This document shows, one piece after another, positions 50,949 to 63,600 of a stretch of 64,000 bases of DNA (its first letter is position 1; every line of letters starts with the position of its first letter). A program made the position numbers and the translations under genes. The stretch lies in the NCBI GenBank assembly GCA_021464245.1, contig JADCRB010000035.1, positions 2,352,469 to 2,416,468 on the forward strand, given 5' to 3'. The stretch is from Carallia brachiata (Eukaryota > Streptophyta > Magnoliopsida > Malpighiales > Rhizophoraceae). The notes under the pieces were generated by a model. The model was not told the DNA's origin. It worked only from the letters and a program-made list of their open reading frames with translations, and searched no databases.

Positions 50949-53900
50949 ATGAAGGTTCGAAGTGTGCAGCTTTTCTTATGTTATGCTGGTCTTTTTCCTC
51001 GCCCTCTCTACCGTAGTTCTACTTCTCTATCGATGATCTTCTTTTGTTAATCATTTTTGTTCTTGGTAACAGATCTTCAATTGGGTGCAGAGGAGATTTA
51101 ATCAGGGTAGCCTCAAAGGTTTGATTTTCACGCCCACGCCCAACTTTAACGTAGATTTCTAATAACCAACAAGGAACTTTTCTGCAATAACTGCTCCGAA
51201 AGCCAAAGTCATTTCCGTTCTCTCTCTCTCTGTTTTTTTTTTCATTGCTACTGCTATTATTATTATTTTACATCCTTTGCCTAAACATTAATTAAAATAC
51301 CGACCTTATTTGTTTATTTATTCCCATAAACGTGAGCCAATCATTATCAAATTTACGTTTTGGGTATGAATATATAATAATTGGAAAAAAAAAAAAAATA
51401 GGAACGGTTTGACAACATTTAGTCTTGGACAGAAGGGTTAGCTCGAAGTGTGAAAAAGGTTGAGTCACTGGCTACCAATGATGTTGACAAGCAAGCGCTG
51501 CTGAAACACGTAGCCCTGGTCGAAGTGCTTGATGGTTGGAAAGATGGCATTTTAACAATTGGGACATTTGGTTTTGATCCCTTGAAGCCCTTTACCCAAC
51601 AGAACGAGTATCTCATTCTGGAAAGTGAAGAAGAAGAAGAAACAGCAGAAAGCGAAGAAAAAGAGCAACATTTGGTTGAAGATGAGACTGATGATAAGGA
51701 CGATGAGGTCTACAACAATGCTGAAGATGAAGAAATGAACCCTCTGATGTTGACAACATTTGAGCAGTACAGTTTTGAGGACATTGATATTGGACAGAAC
51801 TTTGATGAAATTGCCATCAATTCTGAGGTGATGATGACAGCTGACAGTGTGACTGATGACCAAAAGAAAAGGAGAGGAGAAAGGATAACGCTAGCAGAAC
51901 TATTCCTGGCGGACTCTGATTCTGGGATGAAAAAGAAGCCGGATTCCGGTGAAATTGAGCCTAATCCAGGTAAAAAGCCGGTTGTTCGTGCCAAGAATAG
52001 CCTATCTTTTGCCAAGAAGCTCATACCTCACGTTCGAGATGATTTACGTCCTATAAAAACACTACACCAAGTGAGTAATGTCTCTGGTGCATGCATAGAT
52101 AGCTACTGGATCGCAACAAATTGTAAAAAAGCTCAATGATGATAAAGTGAAACTTGTTACTAGTTAATTTTAAAATATTTTTATTACGGTAAAGTTATTT
52201 GTTTTCAATAAATTTGACGTATTTTAAGAGCAGATCCATACATTGCACTATCACTGCAATTGGTTGAACCCATTTAATCTTTTAATAAATGATGACAATT
52301 AATGAAGTAAACCGCAAATGTATATATAATAAAATATGGGTTTGCATCCCGTATGTGTTAAACTCTTTTGATTTTGAGTACCAAATTTAACCAATAGGGT
52401 AAGTCTCATCAATTTGATAATTGAAGATCTTTTTTCTTACTTTTATGCAAGAAAGAAATTTTATTATTTAAGGCTAAACTTTATTCTTATTGATAAATGA
52501 GAGATCCAATTAGTAAACTATTTGTTTATGGTTGGTGGTTTTCTGCTAAATTTTGAATAGTTGATTGAATCAACCTGTTAATAAAATTTTTTGATGTGCA
52601 GGTGATGAGGAAGATGTTGAAGAGAAAAATCCACCCAGAATTTGAAGGCAATAAGGGGAATATAATGGATAATCTAGAGAAGCCTGAAACCATAGAAGAT
52701 CCTAGTATCAAGGCTAATGAATCCACTGAATCGGCTTCTCTGCTTCAAACTATGCCAGGTACTTTCTTAAGGACTAGATGTTAGCAGAAGTTAATTCATA
52801 TTCACTTTATTTTATTTACTGTTAAGATTGCAAAAAGACCTAGAATTGGTCTGGAGATTTATTTTGGTCTATTAAATCCTTTTTCCAAAGACAATTAGTT
52901 AAGGAAAAAGATTGGCTGCCTGATTGTTTTTTTTACTTGATTAGTGTTCTAATTATAAAAAATTATCAATTTTAAATAACAACATTTATGTTTTAAATAA
53001 TAAAATTTTATTACTTAAATATAAATGTGTTATTACTAAAAATTATAAGGTTGTTACTTTCAATCTAAAAAATGGGGCTAAAAATTCGAGCACTAAATCC
53101 AAGCTCGTTAGTTAATTAGTTTTCCCCTAAATAACATAGTTCTTTCATCAATAACTCCACTTTTCGAGTCAAAATCATGTTGGTTGTCAGAAGAAAAGTT
53201 ACAAAAATATTTGCTGGGCTCGTGTCAAATTACACCTTACTTTCTAATGTTTTGTTTTATGCTCCCAATTCTTGGATTTCCATCTCCCTTAGCAGAATTT
53301 CCCCTAAGATCCGAGTTAAAATTAACTCGTAAATTTTGGCTTCACATACTCCAAAATCGTTGCCTTCGGCCTAAAAGCCTTCGGAAGCTGAGGCAATTAA
53401 CTAGTTACTCGTGCTCTGATTAGGCATGATTCACAAATCAAATGAATGGTTTCTATATATGTTTAAACGTTTATCCGATCATTAGGCGTGCCCGGTGTCA
53501 ACAAAATGTAGAAGCATAATTACCATACTAGATGATGTAATTTGATCACTGTACTAGACTGAAATTATTTATAGTGTTATTATATATTCAGAAAATTTAG
53601 TTAGAATTTAATTAGAATGATGTCATGTTGATATTATTTTCGGTTTTTTATGTTAATTTTTATTTACATGAAATTTAAAATAATGTGATAATTATATTAT
53701 TTTTTATAAATTATCTTGCTACTTATCTTCTTCCAACTTTCTAGTATAGGATTTTACTCATGCCCTTCCCACTCCCTCAGCCCCGGTGTTTTCTACTATA
53801 TAATTATGGGTCCTATTGTTCACCTTAATTTTTTGAAGAGCAAGCCATATAGTCGTTTCAAGTTTATATTAAAGAACCAAATACTAAAATCATACTGATA

Positions 53901-54653
53901 ATAAACCTTTGAACGCAGAACAATAATTGACATAACAACATAGATGAAGCATTTCTTAACAACATATATGTGCTTTGTAACATGTTCTGCTTGTTTATTG
54001 CCAATCATGGTGGCCATGTCACGGTGAGTGGATGGGAAGGAAGCTGAAGCTGGCCTCCCAGTCACTACCGTCGATGACATTGGCTACTTGGGCTTCTGAT
54101 CGTCACCCATAGAGTAATGGGTCCCTGCTAGAAAATAACACGTGACATAATTCCAACAGTGAACCTGTCAAGTTAGTAAACATTCCAAATTTTTGCGCCT
54201 TGAACATGTTCCATTGCCAGCCTGAGCTGCCTTTATCTGTCAATGGATACGTTGGGAAGCTGTACTCTTCAGTTTCTTTTATGGGCCTTAATAGATACAC
54301 CGAGATGGGTGCACCCCTCCATGCACCACCGATATATATTTACACAGAAAATTGAAATTTATATCTAAATGAGTGTTACTTTAAATATAAAAAATAAACT
54401 TCATATGAGATTTTTCTTCTTTAAGAAAAAAAATTATTATATTATATATGCATATCTCTCGGTATATACAATGAGTATACCAAACATTTTCTTTCTTTTA
54501 TTTTCTAATGTCATCCACGTAAATTTAGCACCATATGAATAACTTTTTTCTTTCTCGTTTTCTTTTCTTTTCTTTTTTTCCTTTTTTTGAACAAAATTAA
54601 TGCAATCTTCCTAATGTTTCTTGCATCCTTCTTTTGTAGGCACCATCATTTGA
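50949..54653 (+). CDS. TAC1: TAC1, IGT-family regulator of shoot branch angle
   Basis: Five coding exons: 50949-50954 (only ATGAAG), 51073-51118, 51433-52070, 52602-52758 and 54640-54653, giving 286 residues. The start MK|IFNWVQRRFNQGSLK is the IGT-family N-terminus. The signature GWKDGILTIGTFG lies at residues 52-64. An acidic stretch follows, and the conserved block SLSFAKKLIPHVRDDLRPIKTLHQVMRKMLKRKIHP spans exons 3-4. There is no C-terminal EAR-type LELRL-like end, which separates TAC1 from the LAZY/DRO1 members. TAC1 promotes wider branch or tiller angles in peach, rice and Arabidopsis. The end of the gene is uncertain: without splicing at 52759 the frame runs to a stop at 52782-52784 (…MPGTFLRTRC); with the 1.9 kb intron it ends …MPGTII. 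Exons 1-4 are firm. Confidence 0.9.
52759..54639 (+). other. Putative last intron of TAC1
   Basis: Donor CCAG|GTACTT and acceptor TTTTGTAG|GC after a pyrimidine tract give an 1881-base intron just before a short last coding exon. Rice TAC1 likewise has a long last intron, whose acceptor decides gene activity. Small open frames inside (53184-53423, 53820-54080, 54103-54300) have no recognised content. Confidence 0.5.
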
Positions 54654-55377
54654 GCGCTGGGTGATGATCTGATTTGCTAGAAATGTGTGTGGGTATTGTT
54701 TCTTCTTCTTCTTCTTCTTCTTTTTGTCTTTTTTTTCTGTTTTCTTCGCACACGTTTGAACAATGTCAATCCATCGGGCTTCTCATATCTGTGTATTTTG
54801 TAATCACGTAATTGTGTTCTGTTTCTAATTTCATTTGAGGTTGGATGTTTGGTTTTCTCAACATCAATAGGTTTTGATTGTTTGTGCCTTGAAAATTTGA
54901 TGTTCTGCTTAACTCCTGCACACCAATTTTGATTACCACCAAGTACCTTTTGATGTTAAAGCGATGCTGAATACTTCAAAAGCTCGCAATTTTGTGACTG
55001 TAAGTTACACCTCTTTCTTGAATATTTCTAATAGATATCCTTTTTATGGTTTAAGTTGGCTTAGCATAAACAATGCTAAAAAAACAACTCCACACAAATG
55101 TGATTGTTTTTGCCTTTTATGCCATTTGTTTCTTTTTATTAAACAAAAAAGCATTTCATTGCAAAGAACTCCATGCTTTGTCTTACTAATTGACCTCATT
55201 TCATCAATTTAAATGCACGGAGTTTTAAAACACACCCATATCCTTTGGCAATGTTTATAAAACACTTTTGAAAGAAAGGACTTTTAGCATCTATCGTAAT
55301 TGTCATACAAAAGTGTTTCTATTTCTTACAAGCGACATATGTCATAAATGTTATAACACAAATATTGCTAAAGATTA
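54654..55377. other. Probable TAC1 3' UTR and spacer
   Basis: Contains a (TTC)n run (54701-54724) and otherwise plain AT-rich sequence. The 82-codon frame at 54964-55212 has no domain and an unremarkable composition. Confidence 0.45.
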
Positions 55378-56066
55378 AAAGCCTGTTTGGTTTACTTGTT
55401 TAATATTATTGTTACTAATTGCTACTGCTGATTGTTGTTATTGGTTGTTGATTGCTGATTACTGTTGCCTGTTGCTGATTACTAAAAAAACTAATGAAGT
55501 GTTTAGTTAATTTTGTATTTGTTGTTGTTGTTAAATAACTAAATGACTGATTTAGATATTTAATTTATATTAATATATTATATTAACAAAATTATCTTTA
55601 TATTTTATAATTTTTATTTTTAGAATAAATAAATATTTTATAAATAATATTAAGAATTTTCTGACATAATTTTTATTTTTTCAAAAAAATATTAATGTTT
55701 ACTAGATAATAAAAATATAATTTTTGAAATATTTTTGAAATATCAATATTAATGAAAATTTGAAATAAAAAAATATTTATAAATTATTAAAAAATAAAAG
55801 TGTTACGTTTATATAAATATTAATAAAGTTTAATAAATATTAACAAATCATATTCAAGGTAAAAAAATTATGAATTTATATAAATATTATTTGAAGGTAT
55901 TTTGCTCTATATAAATTATTATTAATATCAAAAACTGAAAAGTAACTTAAAAAGCAGTAAAAAGTAACCTTAAACTACTTTTTAATCAGCTGCTTTTTGG
56001 ATGTCATATAAAAAAATAAATAAAATCAAGCAGCAGTTAAAAAAAATTAACCAAACACTCATTTTC
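55378..56066. mobile_element. MITE-like element, TTA target duplication
   Basis: Left end AAAGCCTGTTTGGTTTA and right end (inverted) GAAAATGAGTGTTTGGTTAA are similar. TTA flanks both ends (55375-55377 and 56067-56069). The interior is AT-rich, with GTTGTTATTGGTTG near the left end resembling the element at 37411. Non-coding. Confidence 0.55.
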
Positions 56067-56408
56067 TTACTTTTTAAAAGTAAAATATAAATGTACCCTC
56101 TTAAAATTTAACTTAAACACCCCCTAGTTTTGCTATAGTGAGAGACTCAAGTACTAAGAATTTTGAGAATGTGTATGATTATTAGGAATTAAGAGTGATA
56201 AGTTTTGAATGCACGGCTTTGAGCTTAGTCAATAGGTCAATATTTTAGATTATCTATTCTATTTTACAGTTCAAAAAAGGAATACTAAATTTCAAGAAAT
56301 GGTAAAAAGCCACGCCGTTTTTTTTTTTTTTGGTAATAATTAGAACTTATTATTGGAGTCACTATCATGTTTCAATGCCACCAAGTGTGGTAGAGCGATA
56401 AACTCTTA

Positions 56409-56885
56409 CACTGTGTTTGGATAAAATTCTTGAGGGAGAGGAAAGTGAGGGAGAGGAAAGTGGAGGAGAGGATCATTAGAAGAAGAGAATATTTTCTATC
56501 CTCTCTTGTGTTTGGAAAGAGGTGATGGGAGGGAGGAAAATTATAAATTCTTTTGTTTGGGAAATGGTAGAAAGTGGGGGAGAAGAATATAAAATATGTT
56601 GAAATAACAATTTTATCCTTAATAATAAATTCTATTAAGATATTTTGTTTAGGTAAAATTGTAATTTTTAAATTATGTAAGGGTAATTGAGTCATTTAAT
56701 AAATTTAGTATGAGAACTAACAACTTTCCTCTCATTTTTGGGAGGATTGGTTTTGGTAGGGTAGGGAGGATTAGAGGAATTAGACCCCTTCCTCTCCCCC
56801 CTTTCAACCCTTGCCCCCCCACCTTTCCCTTCCTTCTCTCACTTTCCTCTCCCTCCCCCCACTTTCCCCCCTCCCCAACACAGTC
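56409..56885. mobile_element. Tourist-like MITE with long purine/pyrimidine inverted arms
   Basis: It starts CACTGTGTTTGGATAAAATTC and ends CCCCAACACAGTC; TTA flanks both sides (56406-56408 and 56886-56888). The left arm is GAGGAAAGTG-rich and the right arm TCCTCTCCC/CACTTTCC-rich, so the element can fold into a long hairpin. The 107-codon frame across it is an artefact. Confidence 0.65.
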
Positions 56886-57487
56886 TTAGTTTCAGTGACC
56901 GTGATTTAAATCTTGAAACCAATCAAAAAAATTTACCGTGTTTCAATTCTTCGACGGCTCCCGAGATCGAGTGTTCACCGGAATTGTTGTCGTAAAGAAC
57001 TATTCATTAGTAATCCAATCCTGGCCTATTGAATTGGTAACACAATTTAATATCGCCAGTAATAATTGCATGAGATGGTCTCATGAGCTCTAACAATTGA
57101 ATTAGGGAGTCCTGCTCAACGAGAGAAAAACAAATTAGCAATAGATTTTTTTTTTTTTGGGTCAAATTAACAATAGAATTTATACGTGGAAGGAGTAGAA
57201 CACTTGGTTTTCTGTTGGGCTTGGGTTGGCTGTTAGGATCTATCAACGGCCGCCTTTATTCATTATGGTCATGTGATGAAAATTAGAACCGAGCCTTGCG
57301 CTTGTGGGAAAGCAGCGTACCACAACATTTCGGGCCATGTTACCAGGTGAGAGGTCCACGCTCTTCATTTAAGTTGGACACGACTGTTGAGGCAAACTGC
57401 AATTTGTTAGATGGCTTACGGGCCGGCAGTCTCTCTCCCTTCTTCGTCTTTAATATATATATATAATTTTTTAAACCAAAAAAAAAA

Positions 57488-57488
<1 letters not shown>

Positions 57489-57521
<33 letters not shown>
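57489..57521. repeat. (TA)n microsatellite
   Basis: About 16 TA units followed by a T run. Confidence 0.95.
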
Positions 57522-57529
<8 letters not shown>

Positions 57530-60500
57530 GACCAACAATCAATTTTACAGTTTATAAAAGATTCAATAACAATTGAAATAATTAAACATAATAATCTTTA
57601 ACTGATAAGTTTAAAATTTGAATTTCAATCTTTTTTTATCTCTCTTATTTTTTAATTATTAGGCTTCTAATTCTAAAAAAAACAAAAAACTTACTTTTTT
57701 TTTTTTTTTATCAAACCTGCAATAATTATGAATGTAAACTGTTTTATTTTTTCTGACCTTCATGGATGTAGCTGTTGACTTTGTTGTTATATAATTAAAC
57801 GATGACAATCTTGATGGGATACCATATCACATCTTAACCGAGGTATATTTCTCTCCGTATATGTGCTGTAAATAGGCCAAAAAAAATGCGGAAACATTGC
57901 ATGTTTCCCCCAAAAAAAATTGATGACGTATCCTAAGATATGGGTGAAGTTAATTTTTTTTTTTAAAAATGTGACTCAAAATAAAATTTTAAGTAGAGTT
58001 CAATTGAAATAAAAAAAATAATAATAAAATTAATTTATGTAGTATAAAATTATATATATGTTATAAAAATATAAAATGTAAATAAAATTAACACACAATG
58101 GATAAAATTTACAAGTAGCTGTTATTCGATGGCAATAATATGTCCTTGACCAACGCCTGTGTGCAAAGAATTTAACCATGAGCCATCACCATGGCAAATT
58201 GATAATGCCATCTTTTCACGAACCCGTCGGAATCGCCAACAGAAGTTTTACAAGAAAAGAAATGGACAGTACGAACTCCCGCCAAACATCACAAGAAGTT
58301 AAATTTGATACATTTTGGATGTTCTGCTTACGGTTTGTGGCCCTGTAAACTCTACTACTTTCAACCATAAAACTTTTTGCAATATAATTCTACTTAGTAT
58401 TCACGAGATCAAACACTGCCTGCTGCTCCCTCCTCCGAAAAAAAGGGAGATTGCATTCCCCCTTGATAAGAAAAAGTATCATTGAAGGATACTGGAGTAT
58501 AGTTCAACCGAGGGTATCAAGTTGATCAGGATCCAACTCTTGTAAACCAAAGGGCCGGGGTTTATACCTGGTAAGTCCCCTTTAATGCTTAAATCAGTAT
58601 GTAGGGCCAAGTTAGAAGATAGAGTCGAGGGGAACTTACCTTGAATATGACAAAACCCTTTTATTTATAAGAATATAAATGCTAAATTTAGTAGAACTCA
58701 TTATTGTAGTGGAGAGCCAACATAAGGACCAAAAGGCTTATAAAAGGTTGTAGTGTGTGCGTAAGACTAAATTAGGTCCATATAAGAAAGATTGTGCTGT
58801 AAAATTTAAGGCGCCAAAGATCCAATTTATTCTTTAACAAGCCTAAAAGAAGATATTATAAAAACTTTTCTGGTTGTGCAACCCTTTGAGTTCCTATACA
58901 ATTGTGGACAATATTTACCTCCAAAAATATAAATCTGTGAATTTATTGACGCAACCATCTGTACAGATCATATAAATATTAAATTTCTTTCTGGTTTGGG
59001 ATTCTTCATTTTCACGTGACTCACATATATGCCAAAATCTATCGTGAAGTTCTTTTCCTTTTTTTTGGTTGGGCCTTTGTTCCTCAGCTGTGTCCCCATG
59101 AAAAATGTGTACCGTGGGAGAAAAAACGTGTTATGAATAATAATGTAGGGAAGGATATTTATGGGTGTTAATGTGATATGACTCGAATCTCCCAAGCCCA
59201 ATTACACAAGAAGAAAAGATATAGTAAATCATCAAACGGTTTTTTTTTTAATAGATATTTTAGACTTAAATCAATTGGTTGAGTGAAGATAATTAGGGAG
59301 GTTAAAGATTTGAACTATTGACTTCTCTTTTACTGATTTATTATTACTGTTAATTGAGTTATAAACTCACAGCCATAAGATGGTATATAAAACCACTTAA
59401 TTTTTTAAAATCGATTAACCTGATCAAAACCAAACTGTAATTGCCAAAATTGTTAAAAAGGGATTGGTTATGATTTGTAATTTAAACAAACTGTATTTAA
59501 TGGTTTAGTTGCAGTTTTAGAAATTTAAAAATCTTCAAAACTAAACTGACCATATATTAATAATAAAGTCCAAAATTTTATTTTATAAAGATATAAAACC
59601 CAACTATAACCATTCGAATTTAGAACTTCAAATTATTTACATTTGTGATTAAATATAGTTAGTTTTCTCTAATGGTTTATTCAGAATTGAGTCTTTACCA
59701 TGTTCTTTATGTAATATTTTAAAATTTTTGCTTTCTAAATCTTTAAAAATTTATTTTATCTTATAAATATGGTTTAAACCACCAAATTAACCAAAATAAC
59801 TGGTGACAGCTGATTATGATTTGACTGGTTTGTTTGGTTGTAATTTCAAAAAATTTTCAGTCACCAATGATTTAGTTTGATATACGTGTCAATTTGATCC
59901 AAATCGAAAAAAGATCATATTTGGTAACCAATTAAATCAATAGAAGCATGACATAACCACTGGTGCATGTGGTTTAGCGGTAAGTTTATGAAAGTGTAGC
60001 TTAGTACTGTCAAAATAAATGATAAAATTAAATTTATGCATATATTAATATTGAGATATATCGTAATTATTTAAATTTTTTTATATATTTTGAGAACAAG
60101 TGTAATATTCTTATATAGGTATTTTGAGACAAAACAATCACTTTTCCATTTTATTGAAAAACAAAATGTAAAGAAGAAGCATGACAAGTGGAGTTGAGGA
60201 TAAAATGTGAATCAAATTTTATAGCGCACCATTATTCTTTTCATTTTTAGATACCGGGAGGTAGAAACGCATGAGCTCACCCCAGCCATTCATTTTCAAT
60301 TTAATAGTTGACTTGCTAGGAAGCACCACTCTCTATCAAGTACAAAACTCGGTAACTGATCTCATTTATGGAATCTTCACATTTCCGACGAAAAAAAATG
60401 CGAAGCATCGTCATGTCTAATTATATATGACAGCAGTCCCTACAATTCATGTTTAGACCACCCCCCCCCCCCTCCAAAAAAAACAAAGGGGCTTTGTCAC

Positions 60501-60630
60501 ATAACTATATGTTTACTTTAAAAAAAAATTAAACCTTAAATATATTTAATGTTAATTTAAATGTATTTAGTATTATTCTTAAACTTTAATTTAAAAAAAC
60601 ACATTTCAAATTTTTTTTATCTTATTCTAG

Positions 60631-60665
60631 TATGGCCAGACGTTTGGACAAAACGTCTGGCCATA
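60631..60665. repeat. Perfect 15-base inverted repeat, 5-base loop
   Basis: Arms TATGGCCAGACGTTT (60631-60645) and its exact inverse (60651-60665) flank GGACA. A related GGCCAGATGTCTGG lies 40 bases downstream. Confidence 0.9.
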
Positions 60666-63600
60666 CACTTTTATTTAAAAAAAAAAAAGCAAAAACCCTT
60701 CAATTCGGCCAGATGTCTGGGGATGTGTTGGCCCTTCTGAGTCGGCAGGTTAATCTCAAGAGGCAAAGAAGCTCTTCACCAACTAAACAGAGAGCGAAAT
60801 GTGTCATAATCCATGCACAAGAAGGCCAACTATAACCTTATAATTGTTCCGCATCCTTATCCATTAGTCATGATTCGGTTGCATGACATCAGAACTGCAC
60901 CCTTGCCCCACCCATTTATTATTGGAATAAATTTTATAGTAAATATTGTTTGCCACATGATTAGAGGTTAAATCAATTATGTTAGTTCTTGACATTTCCG
61001 CAAGAATATAATTAACAGTTTATAGGTCTACATAATTGTTGCTGACAAATTGGACACAGACGAAACACAGTACAAGGGTTTTAAAATAATGAAAAATATT
61101 TAATAAGTGTAGATTAGGTGAAATCAAAATAATATTAAAATTATATAAATTATTAAATTATTAAATTTAAAAAAATTAAAATAAATAATAAATAAATTCT
61201 AAAATATAATGAAATAAATTATGTCTCTTCTTATATTTCCCTAAAATGATTGGACTCTATGTTGCTTGTGTTCTTGGAACAATCACATCAACAGCCTACA
61301 CGACTTTTAACTTTTTTTATTGTAGAAAGGGATTTAGATCTTCTGTGTTATCTTTCCTGACGCAGTCTATTTTTGACCTCTAACATATTTCCGCTCATAA
61401 TACATATGAAAACACGACATGTTCAGTAAAATACGATTTGCTCTTGTCTACAATGCTTAATTTTCTGGTAGAAGCACTTGTCAAAGAAATTGGATCTTAA
61501 TCCATAATCCCATCTATATTCATGAATTCTCATGTGGTCCTTGATCCTCAACGGAATGGTCAAACAATGGAAATAATCAATAATGAATATTTGATCGCAA
61601 TTAGCAAGTTGAGATTTTATAAAGACCTTTAAGAGAACATAACACTCAATGTGATCAATATCCCACCAACTCGACAGCTAACAGCTAACAATAGTAACAA
61701 GCATCCACCCATAAAAGAAATCAGAATCGAAAAGGACGACTTAAAATAGTCCGGGATTATGATTATAACAATGTTTTTTTTTTTGGGACATCGTTGTTCC
61801 TTATCCAAAGATAGACATTGGAAATCATCTCATTTTGTTTTGTTATGCTGACATTTTTCTTGCAGTCACAGTCTATGTGACTGGGTGTCCACTGATTCAG
61901 AAAGAGCGTTTGGTGACAGAAGGGGGGGAGCGGGGGATCTTCTTAAGGCCGTGATTGGCATTAGTACACTGATTTTTGCCTAATCGAAGAGAGCTGGTGG
62001 GGTGTCATTTTCAATTTCATTAAAGAGAGAAGCTTGAATTGTTTGTTCACTATTAGATCGCTGTCGCTGGCTCCATCTATTTGGTCCTCTCAACCTTCTT
62101 AAATTGTCCGAGCCAAATGCACGACAACAACCTATCACCGTTTTACACGTCAGATTTTGTTGTTCTGCGCTCTCATTTTGGTGTTGGTATCTTCCTGTGC
62201 TAGAATTTCCCTCTATTGCATGCCAAAAGAATGTTGGAAGTTCGTGGCAGGCAAGCTATTGAATGACACTCTTGATTTGCTTATAAAAAAAATATGAAGT
62301 TGATGTGCTGTAATTTTCTAGCATATCCTATGCCTGCAGTTTTACATCTAAAGTAAAAAATTTTAGAAAGGGCTTTAATACGGCCACATCCTAGACAGGG
62401 GAGACGCTGCTTTCTATTAGAGAAGAACTTTTGGGGGATTAAGGGTGACAACCTCAAAATAAGGGGATTGCATCTATTCCCATTTGGAATGCAACTCCCT
62501 ACTTTTTTCTATTTTAAAAAATGTTTCCTAGACATAACATTTTAATGGAGTTAACTCATATCTTTATATGACATGAATGACATGAATGTCCAGGAAAATA
62601 ATAAATAAGTCAACCTATATCAGTCTGTTTGTGATTAAATTCATTGAATTGTCTATACATTCAGAATTTTTTAGGCCGGAATTGGCGGATGATTAGGAAA
62701 GTCCATGAACCACCTTCTTCATTCCAAACCTGCCTAAGATTTGAGCCTCCCAACTGAAATCTCAGTCCCAAACCCTCCGTGTCGTGAGATTAATGGATTA
62801 TTTCATTCTTCTCGAATCAATTAGAAGGTTGGAGGTTGACTTGAATCAAACATGGAAGAAAGAAAATGATGCAATAAACACAGTCACAAACCATCATCAA
62901 ATGGTTCTGTGAAATGACGACGCAGGGGACAGCCAGCCGCTTTCGCCCCAGTTACTAACTGGGAATCTAATAGGCGAAGAATATTGTCCTGGAAACGTGG
63001 AATGAAAAGCGAACACTTCGATTGGCCGTACATTAATCGACATATAAACGTCAGCGACGCATATCAGAGCTCAGCTTTAGCTTCATTTTTTTTTTTTTAA
63101 TCAAAAAGCTTTTGCTTCATTGGTTGGTATAATTATATCCACATTGCATGTATTGCAACAACTTTAATCTTGCTTTTAATTTTCAAGCCAGGTTGACGTC
63201 AAAATCTGGCATTTTACCTTGTCCGGCTCAAAATTTTATGATTGATCTAAGAAACATTTAATTAGCTTAAATGTTAGAATTTCATTATATAACTGTATTT
63301 TAAATAACACTAAAATAATCTTGTAGTGCATACGATAACATTTAAAAGTTTATCTGTTTGTTACTTTCAATTAAGTCTCATCTGATTATGATATATTTCA
63401 CTTTGATTTCACATAAAAGAAATCTCACCAAATATTTTCCTAAATTTTATAGGTCAATTTGGTGTGTTGAATGTTTTAAAATGCGGTATCCTCTTTTAAT
63501 ATAAAGTATCAATACATGTCTCGATATTTGGTGTTCCTATTAGTGTCCTGATTGAAATTAAAATTGATAATTTTGAAACAAAAATAATAATTTTATATGC

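Noticed and set aside
56372..56695. 107-codon minus-strand gene
   Set aside because: Falls inside a MITE arm; no domain.
59964..59995. tRNA-like phrase GTGGTTTAGCGGTAAG
   Set aside because: Resembles the 5' part of a tRNA but lacks a matching B box and acceptor stem.
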